Origin: Nematostella vectensis
Taxonomy: Eukaryota; Cnidaria; Anthozoa; Actiniaria; Edwardsiidae
Direction of reading: 5' to 3'
Assembly: GCF_932526225.1 (NCBI RefSeq)
Contig: NC_064041.1
Span: forward strand, 7,523,042-7,587,041
Length of the DNA: 64,000 nucleotides
Shown here: piece by piece, positions 37,112 through 51,200 of the stretch
Layout: each line of letters starts with the position of its first letter
How positions within the stretch are numbered: the first letter of the stretch is position 1
Position numbers and translations under genes: made by a program
The notes under the pieces: generated by a model
The model's database searches: none
What the model was told of the DNA's origin: nothing
What the model saw: only the letters and a program-made list of their open reading frames with translations

Positions 37112-38638
37112 ATTCAATACCTGCAGCATCATAGTCAGCGCATGTTTTCCGTTGGAGTATAAGTCTGGCGATTCAATATCATCATAGTCTGCGCATGTTT
37201 TCCGTTGAAATATAAGTCTGGTGATTCAATATCATCATGGTCTGCGCATGTTTTCCGTTGGAATATAAGTCTGGCGATTCAATATCATCATGGTCAGCGC
37301 ATGTTTTACGTTGGAATATAAGTCTGGCGATTCAATATCATCATAGTCTGCGCATGTTTTCCGTTGGAATATAAGTCTGGCGATTCAATATCATCATGGT
37401 CAGCGCATGTTTTACGTTGGAATATAAGTCTGGCGATTCAATATCATCATGGTCTGCGCATGTTTTCCGTTGGAATATAAGTCTGGCGATTCAATATCAT
37501 CATGGTCTGCGCATGTTTTCCGTTGGAATATAAGTCTGGCGATTCAATATCATCATAGTCAGCGCATGTTTTCCGTTGGAATATAAGTCTGGCGATTCAA
37601 TATCATCATGGTCAGCGCATGTTTTACGTTGGAATATAAGTCTGGCGATTCAATATCATCATAGTCAGCGCATGTTTTCCGTTGGAATATAAGTCTGGCG
37701 ATTCAATATCATCATGGTCTGCGCATGTTTTCCGTTGGAATATAAGTCTGGCGATTCAATATCATCATGGTCAGCGCATGTTTTCCGTTGAAATATAAGT
37801 CTGGCGATTCAATATCATCATGGTCAGCGCATGTTTTCCGTTGGAATATAAGTCTGGCGATTCAATATCATCATGGTCAGCGCATGTTTTACGTTGGAAT
37901 ATAAGTCTGGTGATTCAATATCATCATGGTCTGCGCATGTTTTCCGTTGGAATATAAGTCTGGCGATTCAATATCATCATGGTCTGCGCATGTTTTCCGT
38001 TGGAATATAAGTCTGGCGATTCAATATCATCATGGTCTGCGCATGTTTTCCGTTGGAATATAAGTCTGGCGATTCAATATCATCATGGTCTGCGCATGTT
38101 TTCCGTTGGAATATAAGTCTGGCGATTCAATATCATCATGGTCTGCGCATGTTTTCCGTTGGAATATAAGTCTGGCGATTCAATATCATCATGGTCTGCG
38201 CATGTTTTCCGTTGGAATATAAGTCTGGCGATTCAATATCATCATGGTCTGCGCATGTTTTCCGTTGGAATATAAGTCTGGCGATTCAATATCATCATGG
38301 TCTGCGCATGTTTTCCGTTGGAATATAAGTCTGGCGATTCAATATCATCATGGTCTGCGCATGTTTTCCGTTGGAATATAAGTCTGGCGATTCAATATCA
38401 TCATAGTCAGCGCATGTTTTCCGTTGGAATATAAGTCTGGCGATTCAATATCATCATGGTCAGCGCATGTTTTACGTTGGAATATAAGTCTGGCGATTCA
38501 ATATCATCATGGTCTGCGCATGTTTTCCGTTGGAATATAAGTCTGGCGATTCAATATCATCATGGTCTGCGCATGTTTTCCGTTGGAATATAAGTCTGGC
38601 GATTCAATATCATCATAGTCAGCGCATGTTTTCCGTTG
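37112..38638. repeat. 53-bp minisatellite, about 29 copies
   Basis: The unit contains TGCGCATGTTTTCCGTTGG, ATATAAGTCTGGCGATTC and AATATCATCATGG. Units are almost uniform; common variants are TCTGCG/TCAGCG and TTTTCC/TTTTAC, which alternate in blocks. The array ends abruptly at 38638 in CCGTTG. Confidence 0.97.
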
Positions 38639-39893
38639 TTCACATTTTAAAAGGACTAAAAGTCTTCAATAGATTCAATATAATAAGAGAATGACCGAAA
38701 GATCTGTGGCGATTTTTACTGGATTTTATCTCCTATGCCTGGTTGATGAGTAAACCATGACCCCCAAAACTAATAATTGGAGGGTTTTATGACGTGGGCA
38801 TGAAAGACTGAGGCGAAATCATTCAGTTACTGTGTGACGCTCGATAGCATGACCACAATGACCTCGACATTTTTGGAAAGTTAACCAATTCATAGATCCG
38901 ACGCGCCTACAGATATCCAATCAGAAAACAGCAAATAGAAGCCAGCGTAGTGCAACCCAAATGTCCCACAAAAGTCCCACAAATTGTACAACATGTCGGA
39001 TGAGGTCGGTGAGTCCTGCTCTGATTTATCTAAAATACAGACGTTAATGGGGGTTTTCCTGCGACTTGGGAAATAAAACATGGTCACCTAACATGATGGA
39101 AACTTGATTTGTTGTCCAAGCTTGGTGAAAATCTTGTATAGAAGAATAGAAATAGATAACTATACAAGTTTGGTTGTTGAATGGAAAAGGCACAAATCCA
39201 GCTCGAAATACAAAAACTTGGAAATGATAAGATAAAGCGGTGCTCTCTTCGGTAGGTACTATGTGTTTTCAAGCTATTTTTGTCAACTTGCAGTGATTCA
39301 AGTGAGGGGAAAAGTAAATCTTAATGGAGAATGCCGAATCCGCTTTAATCGGCAAACATAAAGATTTACAGCAACAATACAAACGGCAGTCTCATTCTTA
39401 TATATTATTAAAGTTAACCTAGGATAATATCAAACACAAATTTAATGATAGGGCGACTTTACGCTGTTCTTGTATGTGGTTTGTTTGCTTTTTGTTTTTC
39501 GTTTCTTCGCATAATTTTTACGTGTTTTTCTGCAATTTGAGTCCCAACTCTACACTAAAAGTGGCTGGTCAAAGAAAACAGGACTAGCACCATCTACGCT
39601 GACCGGAAGATGCTTATTTGCTTGTCCAGATTCGCAAAAAATATCTTAAACCAATCTTTTTCGGCGTCGATTGCCGACTTTTTGTGGGACCACATGACTG
39701 TTATTGCATCATCTCTTTCCTTATTGGCTATTCGTGCGCGCGTGATTGACATGTCGGGTCTATGAATTAGAACCAATGAGAATACGAGGAACGTGCTATC
39801 TTAATTGCTTGAATCTAAAAGCCTGCAAGCCAAGAAAAGCTTGAATACTCATATAAATGGAATCCTTCTAGTTAGGACGCTAAAGCCCGGCGC
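38639..39893. other. Spacer; no gene seen
   Basis: A possible tiny exon with ATGTCGGATGAGGTCG|GTGAGT lies at 38993 on the plus strand, but nothing downstream continues it convincingly. No other feature stands out. Confidence 0.4.
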
Positions 39894-41702
39894 ACACGGC
39901 ACGGTTCGTACAATATTCCACCAATCAAATTCAAGGACTTTTAAGGACTTTTTCAAGGACTTTTTGTAGAAATTCAAGGAAAATTCAATATAGGGCAAAG
40001 TACTTTTCCAAGTTTTACCAGAGCTTTTATCAATTGTACATGGTCTATTTTCAATACGAAAATAGACGACGATTGGACTCTTTGAAACATACACAAGCAT
40101 CATTACTCACTGGTGAGTAACTGTTATTAAACAGTGATTTCAAGCAAACGTTCGCCTACAGATTTTCAACTTTTTGTGAGATTCTCAAACGTTCAAAACT
40201 TTCTTCTTTCAAAGCCTTTTGCTTCTCCTTAGCAACTGTAGTGTAAGCATATGACCTTAAGGCCTCACTTATCTCCCCTACACTCCGCGTGAAGGATCGG
40301 ACGAGAGTATTGGCTGGTCCACCAACGCACAAGTACACCTCAGGCAGGGCTGAGGGTGCAGCCTCCTCACCGCCTTGAGTGGCTTGCCTGAGGCGATCTA
40401 TTTGTTGCTGCCGCATTCCACTGGAGGGGCGGTTGAGGGCTTGTAGTCGAAGACCAAGCACATCGGTAGAGAGAACTCGTCTCCTCCAGACAAACGCAAA
40501 CGTTTAGGCATATTTAACCGATTTTCAAATGTTTCTTTACAGTACTCCTAGCTTATTAAGCGAAAGAGCGAATGACTTTACTTTAGGTGTGGCACTTATA
40601 TAGGTAGATAGCAACCAATAAGAATTAAGAGCGTTTATAGTGAGGTATCTAACGTGAAACATATTGAGTCATACCTGTGCTATTGTAGCATGATACGCGT
40701 ACCCGTACGATATGATTTATGAGTGACCTTTGAGCCTGGCTCCGGCTCCATTAACTGAAATTACCGTCCCTAGTGGTGACGTTAATTTTGGAATACAGTT
40801 TCACCTCCACTTTTTCTCTAGCTCTTCTTGCCATTTTCGCTTACGGCTTCAAACAATCTCCTCCTTGGCCCTCCCCTAGTCTTCATGACATTGGGTGTAA
40901 TGTTTCCTCCCTTGACTTGCCGCACCTAGCAGTTAGCAAGCTCACGTTTTCAACCGAAATTTACAGAGAAGTCTCTTTCGACTCTTGCCTGACCATGAAA
41001 AAGTGTCAACAGCATCTTACGCTTCCAGAGCACAACTCTTCCAGGATAGATGCTGTAAGAAGGTCGCACCCAGCCTGTTTAGCTTGTGGCGAATGGTCAA
41101 TCTTAGAAATAGTTCCGGGATGACAAGTAGGTTTTTTTTTAAATCAGAGAAAACGAGATCTTGCATTTCTCGAGAACCAGAACCAGAAGTCAAATCTCTA
41201 AAATCCGAGAAATCGAGATGCCTTGAAATTTGGAGAGAAAATCAATATAACTAAGGACCATTATTAGCCACCTCTCTTGTAGTTAAAATCCAAGATCGTC
41301 TTCTGGGCTTGCTCAGCTTTCTCCACAAATTCTGTGTACGGGAGCACCAGGAGATCACAATCTCTTATCTTTCTTGTAAGCCAACCATTACCATCAGCAA
41401 AGAGCTTGAACTTGGCGAAGCATACTTCCTTTAACTGTACAATCTGCTAATGATCTATGCTGATCTTGTTTTTGGGCATGGATTACACATACTTTATCTT
41501 CTATGCCGAAATGCCCATGCTCTGGATATTGAATGTCTTTATGCAAAGTCTACATTTCACCTCAGTATATTTGCTCTCACCAAGACTTGACATCATTAAC
41601 AAGGCCAAAAACCTGCTACCAGTGGTTCTCCCGTTAAAAATAAAGGCAGCATAAATTACAGAACTGCGGCCAAAATTATATAAAGCAATTGTGCGCCGGG
41701 CT
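39894..41702 (-). mobile_element. Decayed TIR DNA transposon with TAA target duplication
   Basis: The left end AGCCCGGCGCACA and its complement at the right end (TGCGCCGGGCT, 41692-41702) are flanked by TAA at 39891-39893 and 41703-41705. TAA fits the TWA duplication of PIF/Harbinger elements, but the coding remnants are not clearly of that family. On the minus strand there are fragments: 41275-41460 (ending in FVEKAEQAQKTILDFNYK and a stop), about 40960-41005 (HGQARVERDFSVN, reminiscent of hAT-like C-termini) and 40156-40500. All are broken by stops and frameshifts. Confidence 0.6.
40156..40500 (-). pseudogene. Remnant ORF inside the TIR transposon
   Basis: This open stretch contains RQQQIDRLRQATQGGEEAAP and ends in SQKVENL and a stop. 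A different frame just upstream begins with an ATG and MPKRLRLSGGDEFSLP, so a frameshift near 40462 is likely. Basic and Gln-rich; I do not recognise the family. It may be the element's accessory or DNA-binding protein. Confidence 0.4.
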
Positions 41703-41705
41703 TAA

Positions 41706-42232
41706 TGTCAATCCTAGCTGACTTTCGCATGCTGATTGGCCAACTCATGGTAGGAATATACAAGACAAGGATATGGATTCGATTCTTTGCAAGTTTCAAG
41801 AAGGAGATAGGAAGAGCTAGCTTCAAGTTTTAATATTTACAATAAAATATCTTTACAACCACACTTTTTCTATGTGTAGGATATGTGGTAAACTGACAGC
41901 TTCCAAATCTATATTTATATATAGCTGCAAGCGAATGGAAGGACTGACTACAACTAAAAAACCTTACTTTGGGATCGATACCGCTTATTCTGTTGGGCGA
42001 GGTCACATCGAATAATTTCGGTTAAGCTGGTATTTGGGAAAAACACCCTAAAATACACTGTTTTAAAAAATATACTAGTATCTCTTCTTAAAGATTTATC
42101 TGTTGTTTGATGTCGGGAATGTTAAAACCGGCTCTCGCCTGCTTGCAACCCAGAAAAGGTAAGGAAGAATCATACCCGATAGTCATAAATGCAAGAACCT
42201 TCTCATATAGAAAATAATCTGTTGTGCACAAT
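41706..42232. other. Spacer at the 3' side of AK8; no gene seen
   Basis: AT-rich; it should contain the AK8 3' untranslated region on the minus strand. No clear AATAAA on that strand could be fixed. Confidence 0.4.
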
Positions 42233-45200
42233 TCAGACTTTTCTAGGAATGCGGTTGACGATTATGCTCTCAATGCACTCGAAGACTGTGTGAATGTCCT
42301 GATCGGCATTGATGTGCTGGCCAATCTCCTCATAGCACTCGGCGATTTCCTCGATGTACGCCTGGTACTGTGCGGTGCGGTCATTCACCTCGTCCTCCTG
42401 ATCCTTCTTGTTCTGAAAGAAATCATAAAAGAAAATCTAACATTGACTTTCTACTATTAGCACAAAGTATGGCACAGAACCACACAGAACATACATAAAT
42501 CAGAAAAGGTCTTAACAAAAGCTACCCAAACTTACCCTTTGTAGTCGGTCCTTAACTTCAGATGATCGTGGTGGATTATAAATTAAGTGATATCTGCAAA
42601 AGTTTAACAAAAATCATTAAGCAAGCATACGAAAGACTTTAATTTCCAAAAGAACACAAAACAAGAACACAATTGCTTCCAGAGTTTTAAATCTGGGACG
42701 GGAATCCAGAATTCCAGTTCAAAGTGTTTCCACCAAGTGTTGTAAATTTTGTATCTGCATTTTATAATAAGATACGATGGGCACTGCTAATAACATCGGA
42801 ACCGCGTACCTTCGTTTTGGTCAAGGTAATAAGACAATGCTTACCTTTCACCAGTGACGGGGTCAATGCTTCTAAGGGTGAGTCTCTCAAGTATAGTGTC
42901 ATTGGGGATATCCATGAACACAACCCTGTGAAAGCAATGAGAGGAATGAGACTAGCCAAGGCTGGTTTTGTGGTGTGTACCTATACCAAATAAACTCGCG
43001 TTGGAACCGAGAATCGAATTCAGACAACACTGTGCAGGCCTGTGTACCCAGGAGGCACCCCCCCCCCCCCCCCCCACAACAACCGAAAGTCCACTTTCGG
43101 TTGTCAATAGACGTGCTATTTGTAGACAAAACTCGGGTATGTAGCTAAATCCGACAATAAACGTCCCATGGAGATACTGCAAAGGCACTAAAAAATCCCT
43201 TTTTGTTCTTTCGGAGAGATTTAGAATTTTATCAGAGAACTCCCTCCCTCCCCCCCGGAAAAATTAGGTCCATTTTCGCACCCCAAAAGAAAAATCCTGG
43301 GTACGGGCCTGCTGTGTTATCTACTAGGCTTCATAGTCAATTAATAATTCTGGTTTGAAACCACGACTTCTTTGGTATTTTGTATTGTCTAACACACCAG
43401 CAGTATACCATTTGGCTAGACTACTTTGTTATTTTCTACCTGTTTTGGCTCGAATACTTTGTTATTTTGCATCGTCTGCCTGTTTGGCTTTGGCTCGACT
43501 AATTTGGTATTAATTGATGTCTACCGCACCGGCAGTATACCTGTTTGGCTCTTTGGTATTAATTGATGTCTACCACACCAGCAGTATACCTGTTTGGCTC
43601 TTTGGTATTAATTGATGTCTACCACACCGGCAGTATACCTGTTTCGCTCTTTGGTATTAATTGATGTCTACCACACCGGCAGTATACCTGTTTGGCTCTT
43701 TGGTATTAATTGATGTCTACCACACCAGCAGTATACCTGTTTGGCTCTTTGGTATTAATTGATGTCTACCACACCGGCAGTATACCTGTTTGGCTCTTTG
43801 GTATTAATTGATGTCTACCACACCAGCAGTATACCTGTTTGGCTCTTTGGTATTAATTGATGTCTACCACACCGGCAGTATACCTGTTTGGCTCTTTGGT
43901 ATTAATTGATGTCTACCACACCAGCAGTATACCTGTTTGGCTCTTTGGTATTAATTGATGTCTACCACACCAGCAGTATACCTGTTTGGCTCTTTGGTAT
44001 TAATTGATGTCTACCACACCGGCAGTATACCTGTTTGGCTCTTTGGTATTAATTGATGTCTACCACACCGGCAGTATACCTGTTTGGCTCTTTGGTATTA
44101 ATTGATGTCTACCACACCGGCAGTATACCTGTTTGACTCTTTGGTATTAATTGATGTCTACCACACCGGCAGTATACCTGTTTGGCTCTTTGGTATTAAT
44201 TGATGTCTACCACACCGGCAGTATACCTGTTTGGCTCTTTGGTATTAATTGATGTCTACCACACCGGCAGTATACCTGTTTGGCTCTTTGGTATTAATTG
44301 ATGTCTTCCACACCAGCAGTATACCTGTTTGGCTCTTTGGTATTAATTGATGTCTACCACACCAGCAGTATACCTGTTTGGCTCTTTGGTATTAATTGAT
44401 GTCTACCACTCCAGCAGTATACCTGTTTGGCTCTTTGGTATTAATTGATGTCTACCACACCAGCAGTATACCTGTTTGGCTCTTTGGTATTAATTGATGT
44501 CTACCACACCGGCAGTATACCTGTTTGGCTCTTTGGTATTAATTGATGTCTACCACACCGGCAGTATACCTGTTTGGCTCTTTGGTATTAATTGATGTCT
44601 ACCACACCGGCAGTATACCTGTTTGGCTCTTTGGTATTAATTGATGTCTACCACACCGGCAGTATACCTGTTTGGCTCTTTGGTATTAATTGATGTCTAC
44701 CACACCGGCAGTATACCTGTTTGGCTCTTTGGTATTAATTGATGTCTACCACACCAGCAGTATACCTGTTTGACTCTTTGGTATTAATTGATGTCTACCA
44801 CACCGGCAGTATACCTGTTTGGCTCTTTGGTATTAATTGATGTCTACCACACCGGCAGTATACCTGTTTGGCTCTTTGGTATTAATTGATTTCTACCACA
44901 CCGGCAGTATACCTGTTTGGCTCTTTGGTATTAATTGATGTCTACCACACCAGCAGTATACCTGTTTGGCTCTTTGGTATTAATTTATGTCTACCACACC
45001 AGCAGTATACCTGTTTGGCTCTTTGGTATTAATTGATGTCTACCACACCGGCAGTATACCTGTTTGGCTCTTTGGTATTAATTGATGTCTACCACACCAG
45101 CACTATACCTGTTTGGCTCTTTGGTATTAATTGATGTCTACCACACCAGCAGTATACCTGTTTGGCTCTTTACTATTAATTGATGTCTACCACACCGGCA

Positions 45201-48200
45201 GTATACCTGTTTGGCTCTTTGGTATTAATTGATGTCTACCACACCAGCACTATACCTGTTTGGCTCTTTGGTATTAATTGATGTCTACCACACCAGCAGT
45301 ATACCTGTTTGGCTCTTTGGTATTGATTGATGTCTACCACACCAGCAGTATACCTGTTTGGCTCTTTGATATTAATTGATGTCTACCACACCAGCAGTAT
45401 ACCTGTTTGGCACTTTGGTATTAATTGATGTCTACCACACCAGCAGTATACCTGTTTGACTCTTTGGTATTAATTGATGTCTACCACACCGGCAGTATAC
45501 CTGTTTGGCTCTCTGGTATTAATTGATGTCTACCACACCGGCAGTATACCTGTTTGGCTCTTTGGTATTTATTGATGTCTACCACACCAGCAGTATACCT
45601 GTTTGGCTCTTTGGTATTGATTGATGTCTACCACACCGGCAGTATACCTGTTTGGCTCTTTGGTATTAATTGATGTCTACCACACCAGCACTATACCTGT
45701 TTGGCTCTTTGGTATTAATTGATGTCTACCACACCAGCAGTATACCTGTTTGGCTCTTTACTATTAATTGATGTCTACCACACCGGCAGTATACCTGTTT
45801 GGCTCTTTGGTATTAATTGATGTCTACCACACCAGCACTATACCTGTTTGGCTCTTTGGTATTAATTGATGTCTACCACACCAGCAGTATACCTGTTTGG
45901 CTCTTTGGTATTAATTGATGTCTACCACACCAGCACTATACCTGTTTGGCTCTTTGGTATTAATTGATGTCTACCACACCAGCACTATACCTGTTTCGCT
46001 CTTTGGTATTAATTGATGTCTACCACACCAGCAGTATACCTGTTTGGCTCATAGCCAGCTTTGCCCAGTGCCTCAGCCTGCTCCCTTGTCTTGGGGAAGC
46101 CATGCAAGACCCAACCCTTGGTGACAGCATCAAGCCGACTCATACGCTGATGCAGTAACTGCAACACAAGGTCATCTGGCACTGTGGGGACAATGCAAAC
46201 CATATACCTTAGCAACAACAACGACAACAACAACCGTTTTGCACGAATTAAAAATTGCACGAATAAAAAATGTCAGGTTTGTTTCTTTCTATGATCGATG
46301 GAACGTTGTAAAGCTCACCCATCATCTTCCTGTCTATGTATGGCTGTATTGACTCTCCAATCTTAGAGCCGTCTGCAAGGGATTGCTTTATAAGCTCTGT
46401 ACAAGACACTGTAACCAGAACATGGGTTAGACGAGATTCTTAATGTGCCCAGACATTATTTAGTTTCCACCATTAACAGAAAATTACTTGAGCCCCAGCC
46501 TTAAGGACACATTATTTAGTTTCCACCATTAACAGAAAATTACTTGAGCCCCAGCCTTAAAGGCACATTATTTAGTTTCCACCATTAACAGAAAATTACT
46601 TGAGCCCCAGCCTTAAGGGCACAATGTTTAATAGAACACTTCTAGGATGTACCTATTTCTACTTATGTTCATAACCAATTAAGTGTCTTCTATTTGTGCT
46701 TTGGGTAGTTTGACAAGGAATATGAGGTAAAGAATTTCTTCTAGCGTTTATTTGTCCTGGCTATTATTAGGAATTGACCATTTCAGGACGGTTGACAGGA
46801 AAGTATTTTCTTAGCCAGAACTCTTAGATATGATATATTTAAAGCCCCATACAAATAGTGCCAACATCGGACAGCATTTCTGTCAAAGTCTGGCTTCACT
46901 GACCACACCACCAGGGAAATACCAGCATGTCCTGTGATCATTCAATGAGACTTTGCCAGAAATGTTGTCTCTTGTTCGCACTATTTGCATGGCTTGACGG
47001 CTCATTAATCTTTTTTTGACCTAAATACACTTATGGCACATGTTGGTAATTTGACTCACCATTGATAAGACCATATTTGCTGGCCAGGAGTTCTGCCTGG
47101 ACACTCTTGCCACACCCTGTCGGTCCAAGCAGCACCACCCGTGGGGTGTGTGGAGCTTGAGAGCGTGGATTTGTCTTGATATCTGCGAGCACTGGAAGAT
47201 CAGAGAGATTGAGGTTAGAACTTTAAGAGGTATGGAAGGGAGTAGGGATGGTTGTAAGGTCTAGCTGCGTTGTTGTGATTCAAGTTATTATGGTGTTCCA
47301 CAAATGCATACCTCTGCGTATCTCAAAACAAAAATGTCCATCCCAATTAGCCAGTCCTGTGATATCATGGATAATTTTTATTGGCTGCAAAATCTTCCTT
47401 TGGAAGGATGGTTTAAAAAAAAGATTATTCCATGGTAACCAAAGCAGTGTTGAGCAAAACAACCCTGATTCATACACCTGTTTCACAAAAGGTTGTCAGT
47501 GCAAATGGTGAATGGCAAATGGTAAATGGCTTATGGGTACTAATTATTTGTAAAATTAAAAGTGTTATATAAAGTACAGCAATGTCAGAGCCGAGCATTG
47601 GAAACAAAGGATAGTTGTTTTCATTTATCCATATTCTTCGAGACGCATGGTTACTTTCAGTCATAGAACTGCCATTTGCCAATCGCCATTTGCCATTTGC
47701 ACTGACAACCTTTATTGAAATAGGTGTATATATAAAACTGTTTTACAACTAGATCCAAGTCATACTCCAAGTCATGTTTCCTCACAAATGCTCAGCCTTC
47801 TCTCACTTGCAATTTCAGTTGCAATCTCTGAAGCAAGCAGCATATGTAAACAAAGGCCATGTGACCGCCTCATTGAAACAGACAAAATGGGCAAAGGAAA
47901 CAGGCTCACCTTGGGAGAAGACATCAGCTTTTGGCTGGTCAGCATTGACAGTCTTATAGATATTTTCATAACATGCCAAGATTCCATCAATATGCCTGAA
48001 TGAGAATAGGGTCAAACAAACACAGAGTAAGTGTTATAGCTTTACCCAACAATCTTATGAATTCTACATAATCTCCATTTGAGTTAAGCCTTTACAATCA
48101 ATCAACCACAATAAGCCAGTGCCTCCATTCCCCATGTACAGACAAGGATGCCTGGCCATTTCATTTCTAACCTTTTCTACTTTTAAGTAGAATCTACCCT

Positions 48201-51200
48201 GGAGAAGTCTTATACCAGTCGAATACCAGTTTTTGGTGTATTCTACTTTTTAGTAGGATACACTTGAGGCCCTGAATTGTATGGGTTGCCTGTAGATGTG
48301 CATTTCCAAAAAGTGCAGAGCATTAAATTATTTATACTAGCAATTTCTGGAAATGCTGATTTTAAGCTAAATTATACTTTAGAGTCCATGAAATAAGTAC
48401 TTTATATTGTACTCAGTTATTCAGCCTTAAAAGTAGAAGATGATCAGCAATTTTGACTATCCTCCACATCTTCATGAATGCTTGACTCCTGGATTATGTG
48501 GGTTACCTGTGGTACTCCATCAGCCTCCCCACCATGGCTGCCTCTGTGCATTTGGGGTCTGGCACTAGTCTCCTTACAACTTCAGGATCGCTGGGAGGAT
48601 CAAATGTGGTGTGGTACACATCTACAGCCAATAGCAATTGTTATCGACTATGTCAAGGTAAACACATATTGTATTTATTTCAAAAAACCCAAGGATAAAA
48701 CATCAAACTGCCATATTTTTTGGAAAATAAATTCATAAATACAGCAAACTAGAAGAGATATGAGACTGACAATACAGGGGAGCATCAAGGAATCCTCAAA
48801 AGGGGGGAGCCGAAACATAAACATATGGCCAGAGGTGGACTTTGGCTCCAATTCATTTTTTTAAATTTAAGCCAGAACAGAGAGGCCCCTCCAGGTCTGC
48901 CCCCCCCCCCCCCTTGATGGATCTAGCCCTGCAATGACAGTGCCTTCATTTTATTCACATTTATTTACATCATCTTACCTCCAGTTTCAGGATCAACACG
49001 TTTACCCATTACCCTCTCAATCAATACGGTGTCAGGGCAGTCAAGGAGAACTGACAAAAAAAATAGAGAAACAAAAATCACACTTAAGGGCCTATGGTAC
49101 TATCTTGTTGTTACGAAACTCTGTTGCCTACGAAAGGGAAAAGCGCTTCATTCGGTTAAATAGACTAAAAACGCCACATGCTTTCCATCTTGATTCTGTG
49201 GCCCAGTGGTTAGCACCTTTGACTCGTAAGCAAGCGTTCTGGGTTCAATCCCCGGTCGGGTTGTTTTTTATTTTTATTTTCTTCGAAACTCCAGTTCTAA
49301 TTTTCTTTTTTCTTTTTTTTTCCCAAGAGATTAAAATAAACTTTCGACATTTTGTGGAAGAAAATGCAATAATATATGTTTTTCGAGAATAAAAACAGAT
49401 GGCGAAAAAATCATTTCACAACAATTGTGATTTTTTTTCATTCAAACCATTGATATTACCATTCCTAACAACTTAGCGCATGGGATTTTTGATTTTTGAA
49501 GAAATGAAAAAGTTATTACCAAATATGTGGTTTTTGAAGAACATAAAATTTCGCCATTTCTCGTGGTATCAAAATTTTGCAAATCAGATGATTAAAATAT
49601 GTGATGTGATGTTAAAATATTTCTGCAACAAAAACTATATTAGATTTCAACAGTAGCTTCTCCGACACGTTTTTCTGTTCTGGGTCACATGACCATGGGA
49701 GGGGTCAGATGACGTCATCACTTATGTCATTTATGTCTAAAACACTTATGTTGAAAGTTCCAAGAGATTTGACAAAAAACAGAAGTTTATAAAACAAACA
49801 CATTTCCCTAGCAACAGACTCAAAAGGCCCTTAATGCCTTGATAGAAAGCACAACCAAATCACTTTGATCACTTTTTATTTATGACTACATATTGGAAAA
49901 TTATTCCCAAAAGTACCATAAACTTCCCTTAACTATTAATTTTGTGATTAGAAATACTAAGATACTGGGTTTATCATAATCTACTTCCCTGGACCAAGCA
50001 TACCACACCCAGACCCTGGGGATTACCCATCCCCCATGAATCTCATTCCCAGATCTCTGGAGTAACCACTCTCCTGGACCAGCATCCCACATGCAGAACC
50101 TGGGATTACTAACTCCCCCTGGCCAAGTATCCAAGACCATGGCAGTACTCACTTTCCTGGACCAAGGATCCTACAACAAGACTTTGGGATTAACCCATAC
50201 CCAGACCTGGACCAAGCATCCAAAAGAACCTGGGATTACTAACTCCCCCAGGCCTCCCAGACTACCTGACTTTCAGACCATGGAACTAGCCACTTCCCTG
50301 GAAAAAGCATCCCATCTGATGTGAACTTACTGAAGTGGCTTGGAATGATCCCTTCTACTTGTAGAGCCAGTGCCTGCAAAAGTCAGCACAAATTATGAGT
50401 ATTTTGCCTTATATTATACAATGTCAGGCAGGTAAGCAAGGGACTGGCTACCCGTCATTCATCATCATTATATTCAGGTCCCACTATGTAATACAGGGTA
50501 GGCATAATAAGACAAACATTATTTTACCTGTTCCCTTGTCTGTGGGAAGCCTTCAAGTAACCAGCCCTGAAAAAGTATTGAATAATTAGCATAATTACAC
50601 TACATAATTACACATTGATTAGTATAAAAGATGTTTGCCATGAACAATATTAAATGACATAACACATATAAGCTGGTCCTTATTTATGGCCATAAGGTAC
50701 CTTTGTTAAACAGTCTGTCTTCTTTATCCTTTCAGCAATAAGGTTGACCCAGATGTGAGTGGGAACTTCCTGTAGCAGAAAAAAAGTGCCACATAGTCAA
50801 TTGGTTTCACCAAGTTTTCATGACAAACTCAACTAATGTCAAGCCATTTCTCTTCAGTGCCACCAAAAGTGCCACCAGTGATGCAAAGATAATACAGTAA
50901 ACATTCCTATAAATATGTACCCTACAAATATGTAAAAGCATGGGAATTATCTTTGTACACCTTTTTGGCTGCTGGCTGCTGGAAAGAGTAATACATTCTC
51001 TTATGGAACACTGATGATATTCCAGTCTTTTTCTTTTAGGTGAATTGGTAAAAAAAAAATACTGGGATTCAGAGGAAATATGCATACCTGTTTGGCTGAA
51101 ATATATTCATTGGCCTGCAAACAAATGAAAATATAAGAGATTTGCCACACTTTGATGAAAAAGTTAATATTATTCATGTTTTTATCCAGTGAACCTAAAA

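Noticed and set aside
37112-38638. Possible CRISPR array
   Set aside because: Direct tandem repeats without unique spacers; the genome is eukaryotic.
49192-49264. Functional tRNA-Thr(CGT)
   Set aside because: The acceptor and anticodon stems do not pair, so it is classed as tRNA-derived repeat.
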